The notes under the pieces are model-generated. The model was given only the letters and a program-made list of their open reading frames with translations. It had not been told where the DNA came from and did no database searches. A program made the translations under genes and the position numbers. 64,000 nucleotides of DNA from Flavobacteriales bacterium UBA4110 (GTDB lineage: Bacteria; Bacteroidota; Bacteroidia; Flavobacteriales; Weeksellaceae). The stretch covers positions 162,635 through 226,634 of the forward strand of contig DFXK01000002.1 of the NCBI GenBank assembly GCA_002383165.1, written 5' to 3'. Below are positions 9,026 through 18,433 of the stretch, piece by piece. Every line of letters starts with the position of its first letter. Within the stretch, counting starts at the first letter, position 1.

Positions 9026-10138
9026 ATGTCAAAACGCGATTATTACGAAGTTTTAGAAATATCCAAATCGGCCAGCGCAGAAGAAATCAAAAAAGCCTAC
9101 AGAAAAATGGCAATTAAATATCACCCGGATAAAAATCCCGGCGATAAGGAAGCAGAAGAAAAATTTAAAGAAGCGGCAGAAGCCTATGAAGTGCTGAGCG
9201 ACGATAACAAGAAAGCCAGGTATGACCAGTTCGGACACGCCGGAATGGGCGGAGCAGCCGGAGGTGGTGGATTCGGCGGCTTTGGTGGCGGGATGAATAT
9301 GGAAGATATCTTCAGTCAGTTTGGAGATATTTTCGGTGGTGGATTTGGCGGTGGCCAGAGACAACAGCAGGCACGCGGCTCTAATCTAAGAATCCGCATC
9401 AAGCTGAATCTGGAAGAAATGATCAACGGAACTCAGAAAACGGTTAAAGTTAAAAAGATGAAGCTGGCGGCTGGTGTTACTTCTAAAACGTGTCCTACAT
9501 GTGGCGGAAGTGGTGTTCAAGTCAAAGTTATGAATACGATGTTCGGACAGATGCAGACTCAAACCACTTGTGGAACGTGTCAAGGTGTTGGAAAAGTGGC
9601 AGACAAAATCCCTTCGGGAGCTAATGCGCAAGGACTAGTAAAAGAAGAAGAAGAAATCACCATCAATATTCCGGCAGGTGCCAGAGACGGCATCCAGCTT
9701 AATGTCCGAGGAAAAGGAAATGATGCGCCTCTGGGAGGAACACCTGGCGATCTGTTGGTAGTTGTGGAGGAAGAAGTAGATAAAACAATCAAGCGTGAGG
9801 GCGATAATCTACATCAGGAACTGTACATATCTTTTGCAGAAGCAGCTCTAGGAACCACAAAGGAAATTAATGTAGTAGGTGGAAAGGTCAAAATCAAGAT
9901 TGATGAAGGAACGCAGTCTGGTAAAATCCTAAGATTAGCTGGTAAAGGTCTTCCAAACATCGAAGGTTACGGTGGAAAAGGTGATATGTTTGTTCATATC
10001 AATGTATGGACACCACAGAAACTGACTAAGGAACAAAGAGAATTTTTCCAAAGCCAATTACAAAACGGCGATATGAATGCCGAACCAACAGGAAAAGAAA
10101 AGACATTCTTCGAGAAAGTGAAGGATATGTTCAATTAA
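9026..10138 (+). CDS. dnaJ: Chaperone DnaJ (Hsp40) with a reduced zinc-binding region
   Basis: 370 residues. The J-domain is at 1-70 with HPD at 33-35, then a Gly/Phe-rich linker (about 72-115), the zinc region and the C-terminal substrate-binding domains. Only two of the usual four CxxCxGxG motifs are present: CPTCGGSG (C156/C159) and CGTCQGVG (C182/C185). Aligned with the E. coli order they correspond to motifs 2 and 3, that is zinc centre II. Motifs 1 and 4 (centre I) are replaced by Cys-free sequence. It works with GrpE upstream and DnaK. I believe this reduced form is shared by relatives, so it is not a broken gene. Confidence 0.95.
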   Translation: MSKRDYYEVLEISKSASAEEIKKAYRKMAIKYHPDKNPGDKEAEEKFKEAAEAYEVLSDDNKKARYDQFGHAGMGGAAGGGGFGGFGGGMNMEDIFSQFGDIFGGGFGGGQRQQQARGSNLRIRIKLNLEEMINGTQKTVKVKKMKLAAGVTSKTCPTCGGSGVQVKVMNTMFGQMQTQTTCGTCQGVGKVADKIPSGANAQGLVKEEEEITINIPAGARDGIQLNVRGKGNDAPLGGTPGDLLVVVEEEVDKTIKREGDNLHQELYISFAEAALGTTKEINVVGGKVKIKIDEGTQSGKILRLAGKGLPNIEGYGGKGDMFVHINVWTPQKLTKEQREFFQSQLQNGDMNAEPTGKEKTFFEKVKDMFN

Positions 10139-10150
10139 GAATAAACAAAA

Positions 10151-10179
10151 AGAGACTTAAAATCAAGTCTCTTTTTTAT
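10151..10179. terminator. Bidirectional terminator between dnaJ and the DtxR gene
   Basis: Stem AGAGACTT (10151-10158) / AAGTCTCT (10165-10172) with A- and T-rich flanks on the two sides, so it can serve both converging genes. It overlaps the DtxR stop codon. Confidence 0.8.
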
Positions 10180-10823
10180 TTTACCAATAATCTGTCACAA
10201 ACCGTTTTACTAAAATTTTCCTCCTGACTATTGTAGAAAACCTTCATAGACTGATCAAAATTTTCTTTCTGCAAAACTTTTATTTCAGTTCCGAGACTTA
10301 GATTTCTTTTATTAAGAAAGCTGAGAAATTCCTCCGAAGAAGTTGTTACAGAAGCCAGTTCTACCCTATCATTCTCTCTACATTTACTAAGTTTTTTAAG
10401 ATCTGGCTGGATCACATTTCCATCTTTGTCCGGAATGGGCTCACCGTGCGGATCCACCTTCGGGTAATTGAGTATTTCATCCATTTTATCAAAAAAAATT
10501 TCAGAATGAATATGTTCTAACTGCTCCGCAATTTCGTGAACGTTTTCCCAGCCAAAACCCATCTTTTCTACCAAAAACATTTCTGTTAAACGATGTTTCC
10601 TTACAATCAGTGACGCTTCTTTCTTTCCAGATTCAGTTAATTTGATGGGTTTGTAAGATTCATATTTAACCCATTTTTTATCTGCAAATTTTTTTATCAT
10701 ACTGTTTACAGACGGCATTTTGATGTTGAGTTGTCGGCTCAGATCATTTACAGAAACTTCATCATTCTCATTAATAAGATGATAAATTGCTTTTAAATAA
10801 TTTTCTTCTGTGAGGGAATTCAT
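10176..10823 (-). CDS. DtxR/MntR-family metal-dependent transcriptional regulator
   Basis: 215 residues with the DtxR domain order. An N-terminal winged HTH (SLTEENYLKAIYHL...SVNDLSRQLNIKMPSVNSMIKKF) is followed by the metal-binding dimerisation domain (RKHRLTEMFLVEKMGFGWENVHEIAEQLEHIHSE with conserved Glu/His ligands) and a C-terminal SH3/FeoA-like domain. Such proteins repress iron or manganese uptake or homeostasis genes when loaded with Fe2+ or Mn2+. No target transporter is adjacent, and the metal specificity cannot be read reliably. A promoter-like box lies 4 nt before the ATG. Confidence 0.9.
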   Translation of the reverse strand: MNSLTEENYLKAIYHLINENDEVSVNDLSRQLNIKMPSVNSMIKKFADKKWVKYESYKPIKLTESGKKEASLIVRKHRLTEMFLVEKMGFGWENVHEIAEQLEHIHSEIFFDKMDEILNYPKVDPHGEPIPDKDGNVIQPDLKKLSKCRENDRVELASVTTSSEEFLSFLNKRNLSLGTEIKVLQKENFDQSMKVFYNSQEENFSKTVCDRLLVK

Positions 10824-10827
10824 ATTT

Positions 10828-10835
10828 CAAAGATA
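10828..10835 (-). promoter_or_regulatory. -7 box 4 nt before the DtxR start
   Basis: Minus-strand TATCTTTG matches TAnnTTTG and ends exactly 4 nt before the ATG at 10823, consistent with a leaderless transcript. No clear -33 element is seen. Confidence 0.45.
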
Positions 10836-10897
10836 GGTAAAAGTTAGACTACATTCTATTTTGAACTAACAAAAATTATTATTAAATTCTGATCTAT

Positions 10898-10915
10898 TGT
10901 ACTTATATTTGTACA
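10898..10915 (+). promoter_or_regulatory. YefM-YoeB operator overlapping the promoter
   Basis: TGTACT (10898-10903) and TGTACA (10910-10915) are spaced 12 bp centre to centre, inside the inverted repeat TTGTAC-N8-GTACAA (10897-10916 region). This matches the published E. coli yefM-yoeB operator: two palindromes with TGTACA cores 12 bp apart. A perfect -7 box TATATTTG (10904-10911) lies between and over them, so binding would block RNA polymerase. The yefM ATG is 17 nt downstream. Confidence 0.8.
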
Positions 10916-10932
10916 ATTTAAAATACAAAATT

Positions 10933-11187
10933 ATGCTTATTGCCAACATATCAGATTTCCGAAAAGACATTAAAACTTATCTTGACAAAGTTTCCAAAAA
11001 CTTCGAAACATTAATTATTAATCGTGGGAAAGACAAAGGTATTGTTGTAATGTCTTTGGAAGAATACAATTCTTTGATGGCTACTAACCACGAATTATCT
11101 TCTAGAAAAAATGAAAGCAGACTAGATTCGGCGATTGATAAGCTGAAGGCAGGTAATCCATTTTCTAAAGATTTAATTGAAGAATAA
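10933..11187 (+). CDS. yefM: Antitoxin YefM (Phd/YefM family)
   Basis: 84 residues from ATG 10933. The N-terminal Phd/YefM DNA-binding and dimerisation fold is clear (NISDFRKDIKTYLDKVSKNFETLIINRGKDKGIVVMSLEEYNSL), followed by a flexible C-terminal toxin-binding tail (about 50-84). An in-frame start at 10897 would fall inside the operator and is rejected. Its stop overlaps the yoeB ATG (TAATG), the usual coupling in this family. It neutralises YoeB and, with it, represses the operon through the operator at 10898-10915. Confidence 0.93.
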   Translation: MLIANISDFRKDIKTYLDKVSKNFETLIINRGKDKGIVVMSLEEYNSLMATNHELSSRKNESRLDSAIDKLKAGNPFSKDLIEE

Positions 11188-11444
11188 TGAAATATGTTTT
11201 TGTGGATGAATCTTGGGAAGATTACCTCTATTGGCAAAATACTGATAAGAAAACACTCAGAAAAATTAATGATTTGCTGAAAGATATCGCCAGAAATCCT
11301 TTTGATGGCAATGGAAAACCTGAACCTTTAAAACATAAATACTCGGGTTTTTGGTCAAGAAGAATTGATGACGAACATCGATTAATTTATAAATACGAAA
11401 TTAGTGAAATCCAAATTGCCAAGTGCAGGTTTCATTACGATTAA
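11187..11444 (+). CDS. yoeB: mRNA interferase toxin YoeB
   Basis: 85 residues, the normal YoeB length. The catalytic residues known from E. coli YoeB fall at the same numbers: E46, R65, H83 and Y84 (C-terminus KCRFHYD). It cleaves mRNA on the ribosome A-site and is inhibited by YefM. Translation is coupled to yefM by a TAATG overlap. The pair looks intact and therefore active. threonine aldolase follows after only 15 bases and may be transcribed by read-through. Confidence 0.95.
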   Translation: MKYVFVDESWEDYLYWQNTDKKTLRKINDLLKDIARNPFDGNGKPEPLKHKYSGFWSRRIDDEHRLIYKYEISEIQIAKCRFHYD

Positions 11445-11459
11445 AAAAGCAGAAAATAA

Positions 11460-12491
11460 ATGAAGAAATATTCTTTCAAAAATGATTATACGGAAGGTTG
11501 TCATCCTAATATTTTAGAAGCATTAATCAAAACCAATCTTAGTCAGCAAAATGGTTATGGCTATGATGATCATTGTCAAGAGGCAAAACTGTTAATCCAA
11601 CAAAAGATGAATAACAATAACACAGATATTCATTTTGTGAGTGGTGGAACACAGGCCAATTTGCTTGTTATTTCTTCTATTCTCAGGCCACACGAAAGCG
11701 TTATTTCTGCCGAAACAGGTCATATTTTCACCAATGAAACTGGCGCTATTGAAGCTACAGGACATAAAGTTCATGGATTGGTAACTTCGGATGGAAAACT
11801 AAAACCAGAACATATTCAGTCCGTTTTGGATGTGCATACTAATAAGCCACATCAAGTCAAACAGAAACTGGTTTATATTTCCAATTCTACCGAAATAGGA
11901 ACCATTTACAATAAAAGAGAATTACAGGAACTGTCTGAATTTTGTAAGTCCAACGGTTTGTACCTTTTTATGGACGGTGCAAGATTAGGACAAGCTCTGA
12001 CTTCAGAAATCAATGATTTGACTTTGGAAGATATCGCCAACTTAACCGACGTTTTTTATCTCGGAGGTACAAAAAATGGTGCTTTATTAGGGGAAGCCAT
12101 TATAATAACTAATGACCAACTCAAAGAAGAATTTGGATTTCATATCAAACAGAAAGGTGCAATGCTGGCAAAAGGCAGACTTTTGGGCATTCAGTTTTCG
12201 GAACTGATGAAAAATGATTTGTATTTTGATTTGGCAAAACATTCCAACGTTCAGGCAATGAAAATCAAATCTGCATTTCAGAAGAAAGGTTTTCAATTCT
12301 TGTCAGAAACATTTACCAATCAGATTTTCCCGATTCTCAGTAACTCTCAAATTGAAAAATTAGCTGAAAATTTTGATTTTTATGTTTGGAAAAAAATAAA
12401 TGAAGAGCATTCTGCTATTCGTATCATTACATCTTGGGCAACGCCGGATCAAATCGTAGATGATTTTATAATTAATATTAATCAGCTGTAA
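11460..12491 (+). CDS. Low-specificity threonine aldolase / beta-eliminating lyase
   Basis: A 343-residue fold-type I PLP enzyme. Motifs include SGGTQANLLVI (61-71, cofactor phosphate binding), MDGARLGQAL (171-180, with D172 under the pyridine ring) and YLGGTKNGALLGE, where K205 is the Schiff-base lysine. It cleaves L-threonine or allo-threonine to glycine and acetaldehyde. It sits 15 bases behind yoeB with no visible promoter between, so the toxin-antitoxin promoter may contribute to its expression. Assignment within the beta-eliminating lyase family is likely but substrate preference is inferred. Confidence 0.88.
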   Translation: MKKYSFKNDYTEGCHPNILEALIKTNLSQQNGYGYDDHCQEAKLLIQQKMNNNNTDIHFVSGGTQANLLVISSILRPHESVISAETGHIFTNETGAIEATGHKVHGLVTSDGKLKPEHIQSVLDVHTNKPHQVKQKLVYISNSTEIGTIYNKRELQELSEFCKSNGLYLFMDGARLGQALTSEINDLTLEDIANLTDVFYLGGTKNGALLGEAIIITNDQLKEEFGFHIKQKGAMLAKGRLLGIQFSELMKNDLYFDLAKHSNVQAMKIKSAFQKKGFQFLSETFTNQIFPILSNSQIEKLAENFDFYVWKKINEEHSAIRIITSWATPDQIVDDFIININQL

Positions 12492-12560
12492 ATATTATTT
12501 TCCTTTGAATGCGGCATTAATGGACGAATGGCTTCCGGAAAAAGCTAATTTTTTGAAAGT

Positions 12561-14111
12561 ATGAAACCTATTTTATTCTTTTTTTTATTGTGGTTTGTAT
12601 TCTCCTGCAATTCTGTAAGGAAAAATAATTTGTTTCTGGAAAAGAAAATACCAGCTTCTGAACTAAGAGAAGATGTAGACTTTACGTACAAAAAGCTTAA
12701 GAGATTTCACCCTAATCTTTATTGGTACATTTCCAAGCCGCAGCTGGACAAAAAATTTGACAGCCTGAAAAAAATCATAACCGAACCACTGACTCCTAAT
12801 CAATTTTACCTAAAATTATCTCCTGTAATTGCGAGCATTAAGGAAGGGCATCTCCGCCTGCGAACTTTTCCAAGACAGTATTCAAAGTCTGAGCAAAAAG
12901 AACTGAAGACTAAAAAACCGCTTTTCGCAATGATGGACTATAAAATTATTGACAACAGAATGTTTGTGACTGATAACAAACAGAATTTTGGAAATATAAA
13001 ACCTGGCACCGAAATCCTTACAATCAATAACGAAAATATTTCTGATCTTACGGAACGCTACAGAAGACTTTTTAGCTCGGACGGTTACAACAAAACCTTT
13101 CAGAAATATTTTATAAATCTAACATTTTTCAATTATTATACGCTGGAAAACGGGTTTCTAGACAGTGCAAAAATTCTTACCAAATTGGATAATAAAGTAT
13201 CTGAGATTATTATAAGGAGGCAGAAAAAAACGGAGCAGGAACTTACAAAGGAAAAAGTACAACCCAAGGTAACCTCTTTTCAGAAAATACAGGATTATGA
13301 TTTTGACTCCAAAAGCTATAACAGAAGTCTGAAATTCCTATCAAGTGACAGCAGTATTGCCTATATCAAAATAAAAACATTTTCTGCAACACTTTCCAAA
13401 GCTTTTTATTCAGAGTCATTTTCTAAGATCAGAAAAGCAGGTTCGGAATATCTTATTCTGGATATCCGGGATAATCTTGGCGGGTCGCTTTCCGAGATCA
13501 ACACACTATATTCTTACCTCTCAGATAAAAAATTCACCTTGATAAAAGTTCCGGAAATGACTTCCAAAACATCTGGAATGCATCAGAATTATTTCCGGGG
13601 ACAAACTGTTTTTTCATCCATCTTTACGGCAATTGGCTACCCATTTTTTCTGGCTGGGAATTATCTTATGTCATCTAAAAAAGAGCATCATTATTATTTC
13701 AGAGAGTTTGTATCAAGACCAACAAGACCAAAAGCAAATGCTTTCAAAGGAAAAATCTATGTGTTGGTAAATGGTGCCAGCTTTTCTGCATCATCCATCA
13801 TTTCCTCAAAATTAAAATATGAGAAAAGAGCCGTAATAGTGGGCGAAGAAACCGGCGGTGCCAATGATGGCACAGTTTCAGGTGTGAATAATACCGTAAC
13901 TTTGCCTAACTCAAAATTAACATTACCAATCGGGCTATTTCTTATACGTCCCAATATTGAGTTTGAAAATAAAGGATTGGGTGTAATACCCAATTTTTAT
14001 GTTGATCCTGACTTTGCTAACATCACATCTTCCGAAGATAAAATTCTTAAATGGGTTTTAGATGATATTGATTTCAGAAAATCTGTCAATGAAAAAATGA
14101 ACAATCCGTAA
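12561..14111 (+). CDS. S41-family (tail-specific-type) peptidase lipoprotein
   Basis: 516 residues. The lipoprotein signal is at 1-16 (WFVFSC). An N-terminal helical domain contains the HFHPNLYWYI-like FHPNLYWYI motif, a PDZ-like region lies around 120-180 (KPGTEILTINNENI), and the S41 core has LILDIRDNLGGSLSE and NGASFSASS, in which S407 is the expected nucleophile, followed by GEETGGANDG. It probably degrades or processes periplasmic or surface peptides. This is an S41 variant without a classical CtpA architecture. It converges closely with the TIGR01777 gene, with 2 bases between. Confidence 0.82.
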   Translation: MKPILFFFLLWFVFSCNSVRKNNLFLEKKIPASELREDVDFTYKKLKRFHPNLYWYISKPQLDKKFDSLKKIITEPLTPNQFYLKLSPVIASIKEGHLRLRTFPRQYSKSEQKELKTKKPLFAMMDYKIIDNRMFVTDNKQNFGNIKPGTEILTINNENISDLTERYRRLFSSDGYNKTFQKYFINLTFFNYYTLENGFLDSAKILTKLDNKVSEIIIRRQKKTEQELTKEKVQPKVTSFQKIQDYDFDSKSYNRSLKFLSSDSSIAYIKIKTFSATLSKAFYSESFSKIRKAGSEYLILDIRDNLGGSLSEINTLYSYLSDKKFTLIKVPEMTSKTSGMHQNYFRGQTVFSSIFTAIGYPFFLAGNYLMSSKKEHHYYFREFVSRPTRPKANAFKGKIYVLVNGASFSASSIISSKLKYEKRAVIVGEETGGANDGTVSGVNNTVTLPNSKLTLPIGLFLIRPNIEFENKGLGVIPNFYVDPDFANITSSEDKILKWVLDDIDFRKSVNEKMNNP

Positions 14112-14113
14112 AT

Positions 14114-15028
14114 TTATAAGACGTCAGAAAGAGCTTCTTCCAGTGTTTTGTACGCAAACTTGAAACCTGAATTTTGTATTTTATCAGCAGAAATACGGCT
14201 ACCTTCCAAAGCAATCACGGACATCTCACCAAGCATAGTTCTTATGATAAATTTTGGAACATTGGGTAAAATTATTTTTTTCCCGAGGTGTGAAGCTAGT
14301 TTTTTTGTAAAGATTTCATTGTTTACAAATTCCGGTGCAGAAGCGTTATAAGCGCCAGTCATAGAAGCATCTTCTACAGCTTTTAGGTACATATTCACAA
14401 GGTCATCAATATGAATCCAGGGAAAATACTGTTTGCCATTTCCTAATACCGCTCCCATGTTATAATCCACCGGTTTTCTTAGAACTTCTAAAGCGCCACC
14501 TGTTTCCGAAAGTACAGTGGCCGTACGAACCTGAACTACTCTGCTACCGAGATTTTGAAACTGAATCGCTTTCATTTCCCAGTCTCTACAAACATTGCCT
14601 AGAAAATCTTCACCGGGAATATCATTTTCAGAAAAAATATGGTCTGATGTAACCTGTCCGTAAAATCCGACTGCAGATGATGAAATGACAGCTTCTGGAT
14701 GAATATTTTTTGCCTTCATCTGATCAAAGATAAATTGAGCAGAATCTATTCTGCTGGCATAGATCTCTTTTTTATAGGAATCTGTCCATCTGTTGCTAAT
14801 GGACGCACCAGCTAGATGAATAAAAATATATGTGTGTTCCATAGCACCTTCCTCCAGAAAATTATTTTTATAGTCCCAGAGATAGGATTTAAAATTAGTC
14901 TTTTCCTTTTTAGACCGTACTAAGATCTCTACATTATAGCCACGTTCATATAGTTTTTGTGACAGTTTTTTTCCAACGAGTCCGGTTGCTCCACTAATAA
15001 GAATTTTTTTCATCGATTCTGATTTCAT
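14114..15028 (-). CDS. TIGR01777-family NAD(P)-binding epimerase (YfcH-like)
   Basis: A 304-residue extended SDR. The Rossmann motif ISGATGLVGKKLSQKL is at the N-terminus. YfcH-type features include IHLAGASISNRWTDSYKKEIYASRI, a SSSAVGFYG active-site region, WEMKAIQFQNLGSRVVQVRTATVLS and the C-terminal domain LPNVPKFIIRTMLGEMSVIALEGSRISADKIQNSGF. The true substrate of this family is not established. The start may be 15028 or 15013 (five residues later); A-rich sequence just upstream favours 15028. It lies in a minus-strand run before the CvfB-like gene. Confidence 0.88.
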   Translation of the reverse strand: MKSESMKKILISGATGLVGKKLSQKLYERGYNVEILVRSKKEKTNFKSYLWDYKNNFLEEGAMEHTYIFIHLAGASISNRWTDSYKKEIYASRIDSAQFIFDQMKAKNIHPEAVISSSAVGFYGQVTSDHIFSENDIPGEDFLGNVCRDWEMKAIQFQNLGSRVVQVRTATVLSETGGALEVLRKPVDYNMGAVLGNGKQYFPWIHIDDLVNMYLKAVEDASMTGAYNASAPEFVNNEIFTKKLASHLGKKIILPNVPKFIIRTMLGEMSVIALEGSRISADKIQNSGFKFAYKTLEEALSDVL

Positions 15029-15088
15029 TTTTCAGATTCAAAAACGATTCCAACACGACGTTAGAAAAGCTGATATTTTATATAGATA

Positions 15089-15913
15089 TTATAGCAATCT
15101 GATTCTGTCTTCCAGAATTTCGATAACTTTATCTTTATAAAGACTTCCGATAGCTTTTTTGAAATTCTTTTTACTCATCTGCAATTCGTCTTTTATCTCA
15201 TCTGGAGAAGATTTATCGGAAAGATAAAGTAAACCGTAACTGTCATTAAGCTTATCAATGATTTTTTGTTTGAACTCATCTACATTTTCAAAGCCTTCCG
15301 GCTGCAAGGTGACATCTATTTTACCATCTTCCCGAATAGCTTTGATGTAGCCGGACTCTTCGGAAAGTGGATAAAGTTTTTTAAAAATATCTGATGTGTA
15401 GATAAGTCCGATGTATTTTTTATCAATAACAACATTCCACCCTAACTCGGATTCATTTATCATAATAAGATCAACTTTATCACCTTTTTGGAAAGGTAAA
15501 TGATCGTACTGCGGATTCCTTTTAAATTTTGTGGTTCCTGTAATAAGTCCGCTTGCTTCATCTATATACACATAGACAAGATATCGTTTACCTTCTACAA
15601 TTTTAGACTTCTGCTGTTTGTATGGGATAAATAGATCTTTTATAATTCCCCAATCCATAAAAGCACCGCTAGGAAGACTTTGGACACATGTCATTACCGC
15701 GAATTCGCCAATCTCTGCATTGGCTTTTTCTGTGGTAGCTTTCAGGTTTCCTTCTTCCTGATATACAAAAACATCCACTTCTCGGTCTATATCCCAGGAG
15801 TCATCGGCAAAAATTTTCTGAATAAAAGCTTTTTCGCCCTGTTCATCTTTTAAAATGAATCCTGAAGAGATTTTTTCTGATATTTTGAGTGTCTGAGTTT
15901 GTCCTGGCTTCAT
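15089..15913 (-). CDS. CvfB/YitL-type S1-domain RNA-binding protein
   Basis: 274 residues with the CvfB order. N-terminal S1-like beta barrels carry the conserved block GEFAVMTCVQSLPSGAFMDWGIIKDLFIPYKQQ. A third barrel (ELGWNVVIDKKYIGLIYTSDIF) and a C-terminal winged helix (ELQMSKKNFKKAIGSLYKDKVIEI) follow. CvfB binds RNA and affects virulence-factor expression in staphylococci; the role here is unknown. A TACTTTTG -7 box lies at 15930-15937, 16 nt before the start. Confidence 0.85.
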   Translation of the reverse strand: MKPGQTQTLKISEKISSGFILKDEQGEKAFIQKIFADDSWDIDREVDVFVYQEEGNLKATTEKANAEIGEFAVMTCVQSLPSGAFMDWGIIKDLFIPYKQQKSKIVEGKRYLVYVYIDEASGLITGTTKFKRNPQYDHLPFQKGDKVDLIMINESELGWNVVIDKKYIGLIYTSDIFKKLYPLSEESGYIKAIREDGKIDVTLQPEGFENVDEFKQKIIDKLNDSYGLLYLSDKSSPDEIKDELQMSKKNFKKAIGSLYKDKVIEILEDRIRLL

Positions 15914-15929
15914 ACAGTTTGATTTCCTG

Positions 15930-15937
15930 CAAAAGTA
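15930..15937 (-). promoter_or_regulatory. -7 box of the CvfB-like gene
   Basis: Minus-strand TACTTTTG matches TAnnTTTG, 16 nt upstream of the ATG. No clear -33 element is visible. Confidence 0.4.
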
Positions 15938-16306
15938 GATAAACTTTTTTGGTAATTGAATTTTTTATGGAAGATTCTATTTCTAAAATCCTTTTCTAAA
16001 ACGTAGCTAAAAAATCTAGATATAAAATTTAATTTTTTTTTTTAAATTGCTATTTCTAAAGATTCTTTTGAAGAACGATGCTACAAAGTAATTTCTACAG
16101 AATATTTTGTAGTTACTTAAACGAAAAACATCTCAAAAAAACGAAAATTTCCAGGAAAAAAAATCAAAATACTCAAAAAAACATCTTATCAGAAACTTAT
16201 TAAAATGAAAAAGTTATTCCGACTAATAAGTAAGAGTAGGACGTGTCAACTTACTTGCAATTGATAAGATAAAGTGCTATCAGCAAACTAAACGGTTTTC
16301 TAGTTA
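15938..16306. other. AT-rich non-coding gap downstream of hisS
   Basis: About 370 bases with no supported gene. It has long A and T tracts (for example 16028-16044) and a short inverted pair CTACAAA (16081-16087) / TTTGTAG. A 19-codon ATG frame at 16205 was considered and not accepted. No clear terminator of hisS is visible. Confidence 0.4.
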
Positions 16307-17656
16307 TTAATCCAGAAACGCCTCAATCTTCATTGTTTTTTGTTCGCCTGATAAAAGATTTTTCACCGTCACACTTTGATTGTTAATCTCTTCCAGCCCC
16401 ATAAAAACCAGATTTTCGATGCCCTTTTTCTCGGCATAAGTAAATTGTTTTTTTAGTTTGGAAGCTTCTGGATATAATTCTGCGGCGATATTCCTTTGTC
16501 TCAGTTCAGAAATCAGCTTCAAAGCTTCTATAGATTCTGCCTCGCCATAGTTGGCAAAAAGATATTTGACACTCTTCTCAGAATCTTCTGGAAAAATGCC
16601 TAACTCTTCCATAACAAGATAAATCCTATCCAGTCCGAAAGAAATCCCGATTCCAGGAATATCCTTAACGCCGAAAACTTCCGTCAGATTATCATAACGG
16701 CCGCCGCCGCCAATGGAACCCATCGCAACTTCATCAGCCTTAACCTCAAAAATAGCGCCTGTGTAATAATCCAGACCTCTGGCTAAAGTGATATCAAAAA
16801 CTAAGTTTTGAGCGTCAATTCCGAGATTCAGAGCATTGCTAATCACGAATTCCAGTTCTTCTACACCTTTCAATCCGATTTCGTTACCTACAAATTTTTC
16901 TTTCAGATTAAGTAGATTTTCCAATGCGTCGTCTGATTGACTGAAAAGAAAATCCAATTTGGAGATCGCTTCCTCAGAAATACCTTTTTCCAACATTTCT
17001 TTGGTTACACCATCTTTTCCGATTTTATCTAATTTATCAAGAGCGACGGTAAAATCAATCAACTGGTTTGCAATTCCCGCATATTCGGCTAATCCGGAAA
17101 GAATTTTTCTATTGTTGATATGAATCGATACCGATAATTTTAAGTCCTGAAATGATTTAAAATATAACTGTAACAATTCCACTTCCTGCCAAAGACTTGT
17201 ACTTCCCACCACATCTGCATCACATTGGTAAAACTCTCGGAATCTTCCTTTCTGAGGTCTGTCTGCTCTCCAAACTGGCTGAATCTGGTAACGCTTAAAA
17301 GGAAATGCCAATTGCCCGTGATTCATTGCGACAAAGCGAGCAAATGGAACTGTTAAGTCGTAGCGAAGTGCTTTTTCAGAAATTTGGGAAATTAGTTTTT
17401 GAGAATTTTTATTCGTCCAGTCATCTTCATTAGTTTTAGAAGCGTAATCTCCGGAATTGAGAATTTTAAAAATCAACCGATCACCTTCTTCGCCGTATTT
17501 TCCCGTCAAAGTTGAAAGATTTTCGAAACTTGGTGTTTCCAACGGCTGGAATCCAAATAATTCAAAATTCTTTTGTAATGTATTGATGATATATTTTCTT
17601 CTCGAAACTTCTTTCGAGGTAAAATCTCTGGTTCCTTTTGCTAAGCTCGGCTTCAT
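16307..17656 (-). CDS. hisS: Histidyl-tRNA synthetase
   Basis: A 449-residue class II synthetase. Motif 1 region is [22 protein letters not shown], motif 2 is [19 protein letters not shown], HisRS-specific loops include [14 protein letters not shown] and [17 protein letters not shown], and motif 3 is [14 protein letters not shown]-terminal anticodon-binding domain follows ([26 protein letters not shown]...). It charges tRNA-His and is essential. It is transcribed divergently from the AlkB-like gene and has a TAnnTTTG box 41 nt upstream. Confidence 0.97.
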   Translation of the reverse strand: MKPSLAKGTRDFTSKEVSRRKYIINTLQKNFELFGFQPLETPSFENLSTLTGKYGEEGDRLIFKILNSGDYASKTNEDDWTNKNSQKLISQISEKALRYDLTVPFARFVAMNHGQLAFPFKRYQIQPVWRADRPQKGRFREFYQCDADVVGSTSLWQEVELLQLYFKSFQDLKLSVSIHINNRKILSGLAEYAGIANQLIDFTVALDKLDKIGKDGVTKEMLEKGISEEAISKLDFLFSQSDDALENLLNLKEKFVGNEIGLKGVEELEFVISNALNLGIDAQNLVFDITLARGLDYYTGAIFEVKADEVAMGSIGGGGRYDNLTEVFGVKDIPGIGISFGLDRIYLVMEELGIFPEDSEKSVKYLFANYGEAESIEALKLISELRQRNIAAELYPEASKLKKQFTYAEKKGIENLVFMGLEEINNQSVTVKNLLSGEQKTMKIEAFLD

Positions 17657-17697
17657 TATATAAAACGATAATTGGTGATTGAATAATAAATCGACTG

Positions 17698-17705
17698 CAA
17701 AAATA
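17698..17705 (-). promoter_or_regulatory. -7 box of hisS
   Basis: Minus-strand TATTTTTG matches TAnnTTTG and predicts a leader of about 35 nt before the hisS ATG. Confidence 0.45.
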
Positions 17706-17818
17706 AGAATTAAACGATAAGAAATAAGGATCCTAAGATTAAAAACTATGATGATGATTGCTATTTATAAACTTAGTTGTATTTTTAGAACAGGAAATAA
17801 TTTTGACGAAAAGATATT

Positions 17819-18433
17819 ATGAGCCTTTTTGAAGACCAATTGGACATTATTGAAAATATTCTGCCTTACGACGGCGTGACTTCCTACTACGGAAAAATTT
17901 TTTCTGAAGAAGAAGCGAACTTTTATTTTGACAAATTAATGAGCGAAATCGAATGGAAAAGTGATGAAGCGGTCATCTTCGGAAAACTGATTGAAACCAA
18001 ACGGAAAGTGGCCTTGTATGGAAGTGAAGCGTTCAGATATACCTACTCTGGAAGAACAAAAACTGCATTACCGTGGAACAACACACTATTAGAAATCAAA
18101 GAAAAAATTGAAAGTATCAGTGGCGAAATGTTTAATTCTTGCTTATTGAATCTTTACCACAATGGTTCGGAAGGAATGGCTTATCATAGCGATGGCGAAA
18201 AAGATCTGAAAGATAATAGCGCCATTAGTTCGTTGAGCTTTGGTGCAGAACGAAAATTTAATTTTAAACATAAAACTACGAAGGAATTAGTTTCACTGAT
18301 TCTTGAAAACGGAAGCCTGCTGATGATGAAAGAAGCCACTCAAAAATTCTGGCTTCACAGATTGCCGACAACCACAAAAATCATTAAACCAAGAATCAGT
18401 CTAACGTTCCGAACAATTGATCAATTTAAATAA
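17819..18433 (+). CDS. AlkB-like 2-oxoglutarate/Fe(II) dioxygenase
   Basis: 204 residues with the AlkB jelly-roll motifs. The iron ligands are H123-x-D125 (YHSDGE) and H180 (FWLHRLP), and the 2-oxoglutarate-binding arginines are R192 and R198 (PRISLTFRTI). Conserved FGAERKF occurs between. It likely repairs alkylated bases by oxidative demethylation, as in ALKBH2/3-type proteins. It is divergent from hisS; its 3' end overlaps the convergent MFS gene by 8 bases. Confidence 0.92.
   Translation: MSLFEDQLDIIENILPYDGVTSYYGKIFSEEEANFYFDKLMSEIEWKSDEAVIFGKLIETKRKVALYGSEAFRYTYSGRTKTALPWNNTLLEIKEKIESISGEMFNSCLLNLYHNGSEGMAYHSDGEKDLKDNSAISSLSFGAERKFNFKHKTTKELVSLILENGSLLMMKEATQKFWLHRLPTTTKIIKPRISLTFRTIDQFK

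Noticed and set aside
16205..16264. 19-codon ORF starting MKKLF in the hisS-cvfB gap
   Set aside because: No promoter, no terminator and no recognisable peptide features; likely chance in AT-rich DNA.
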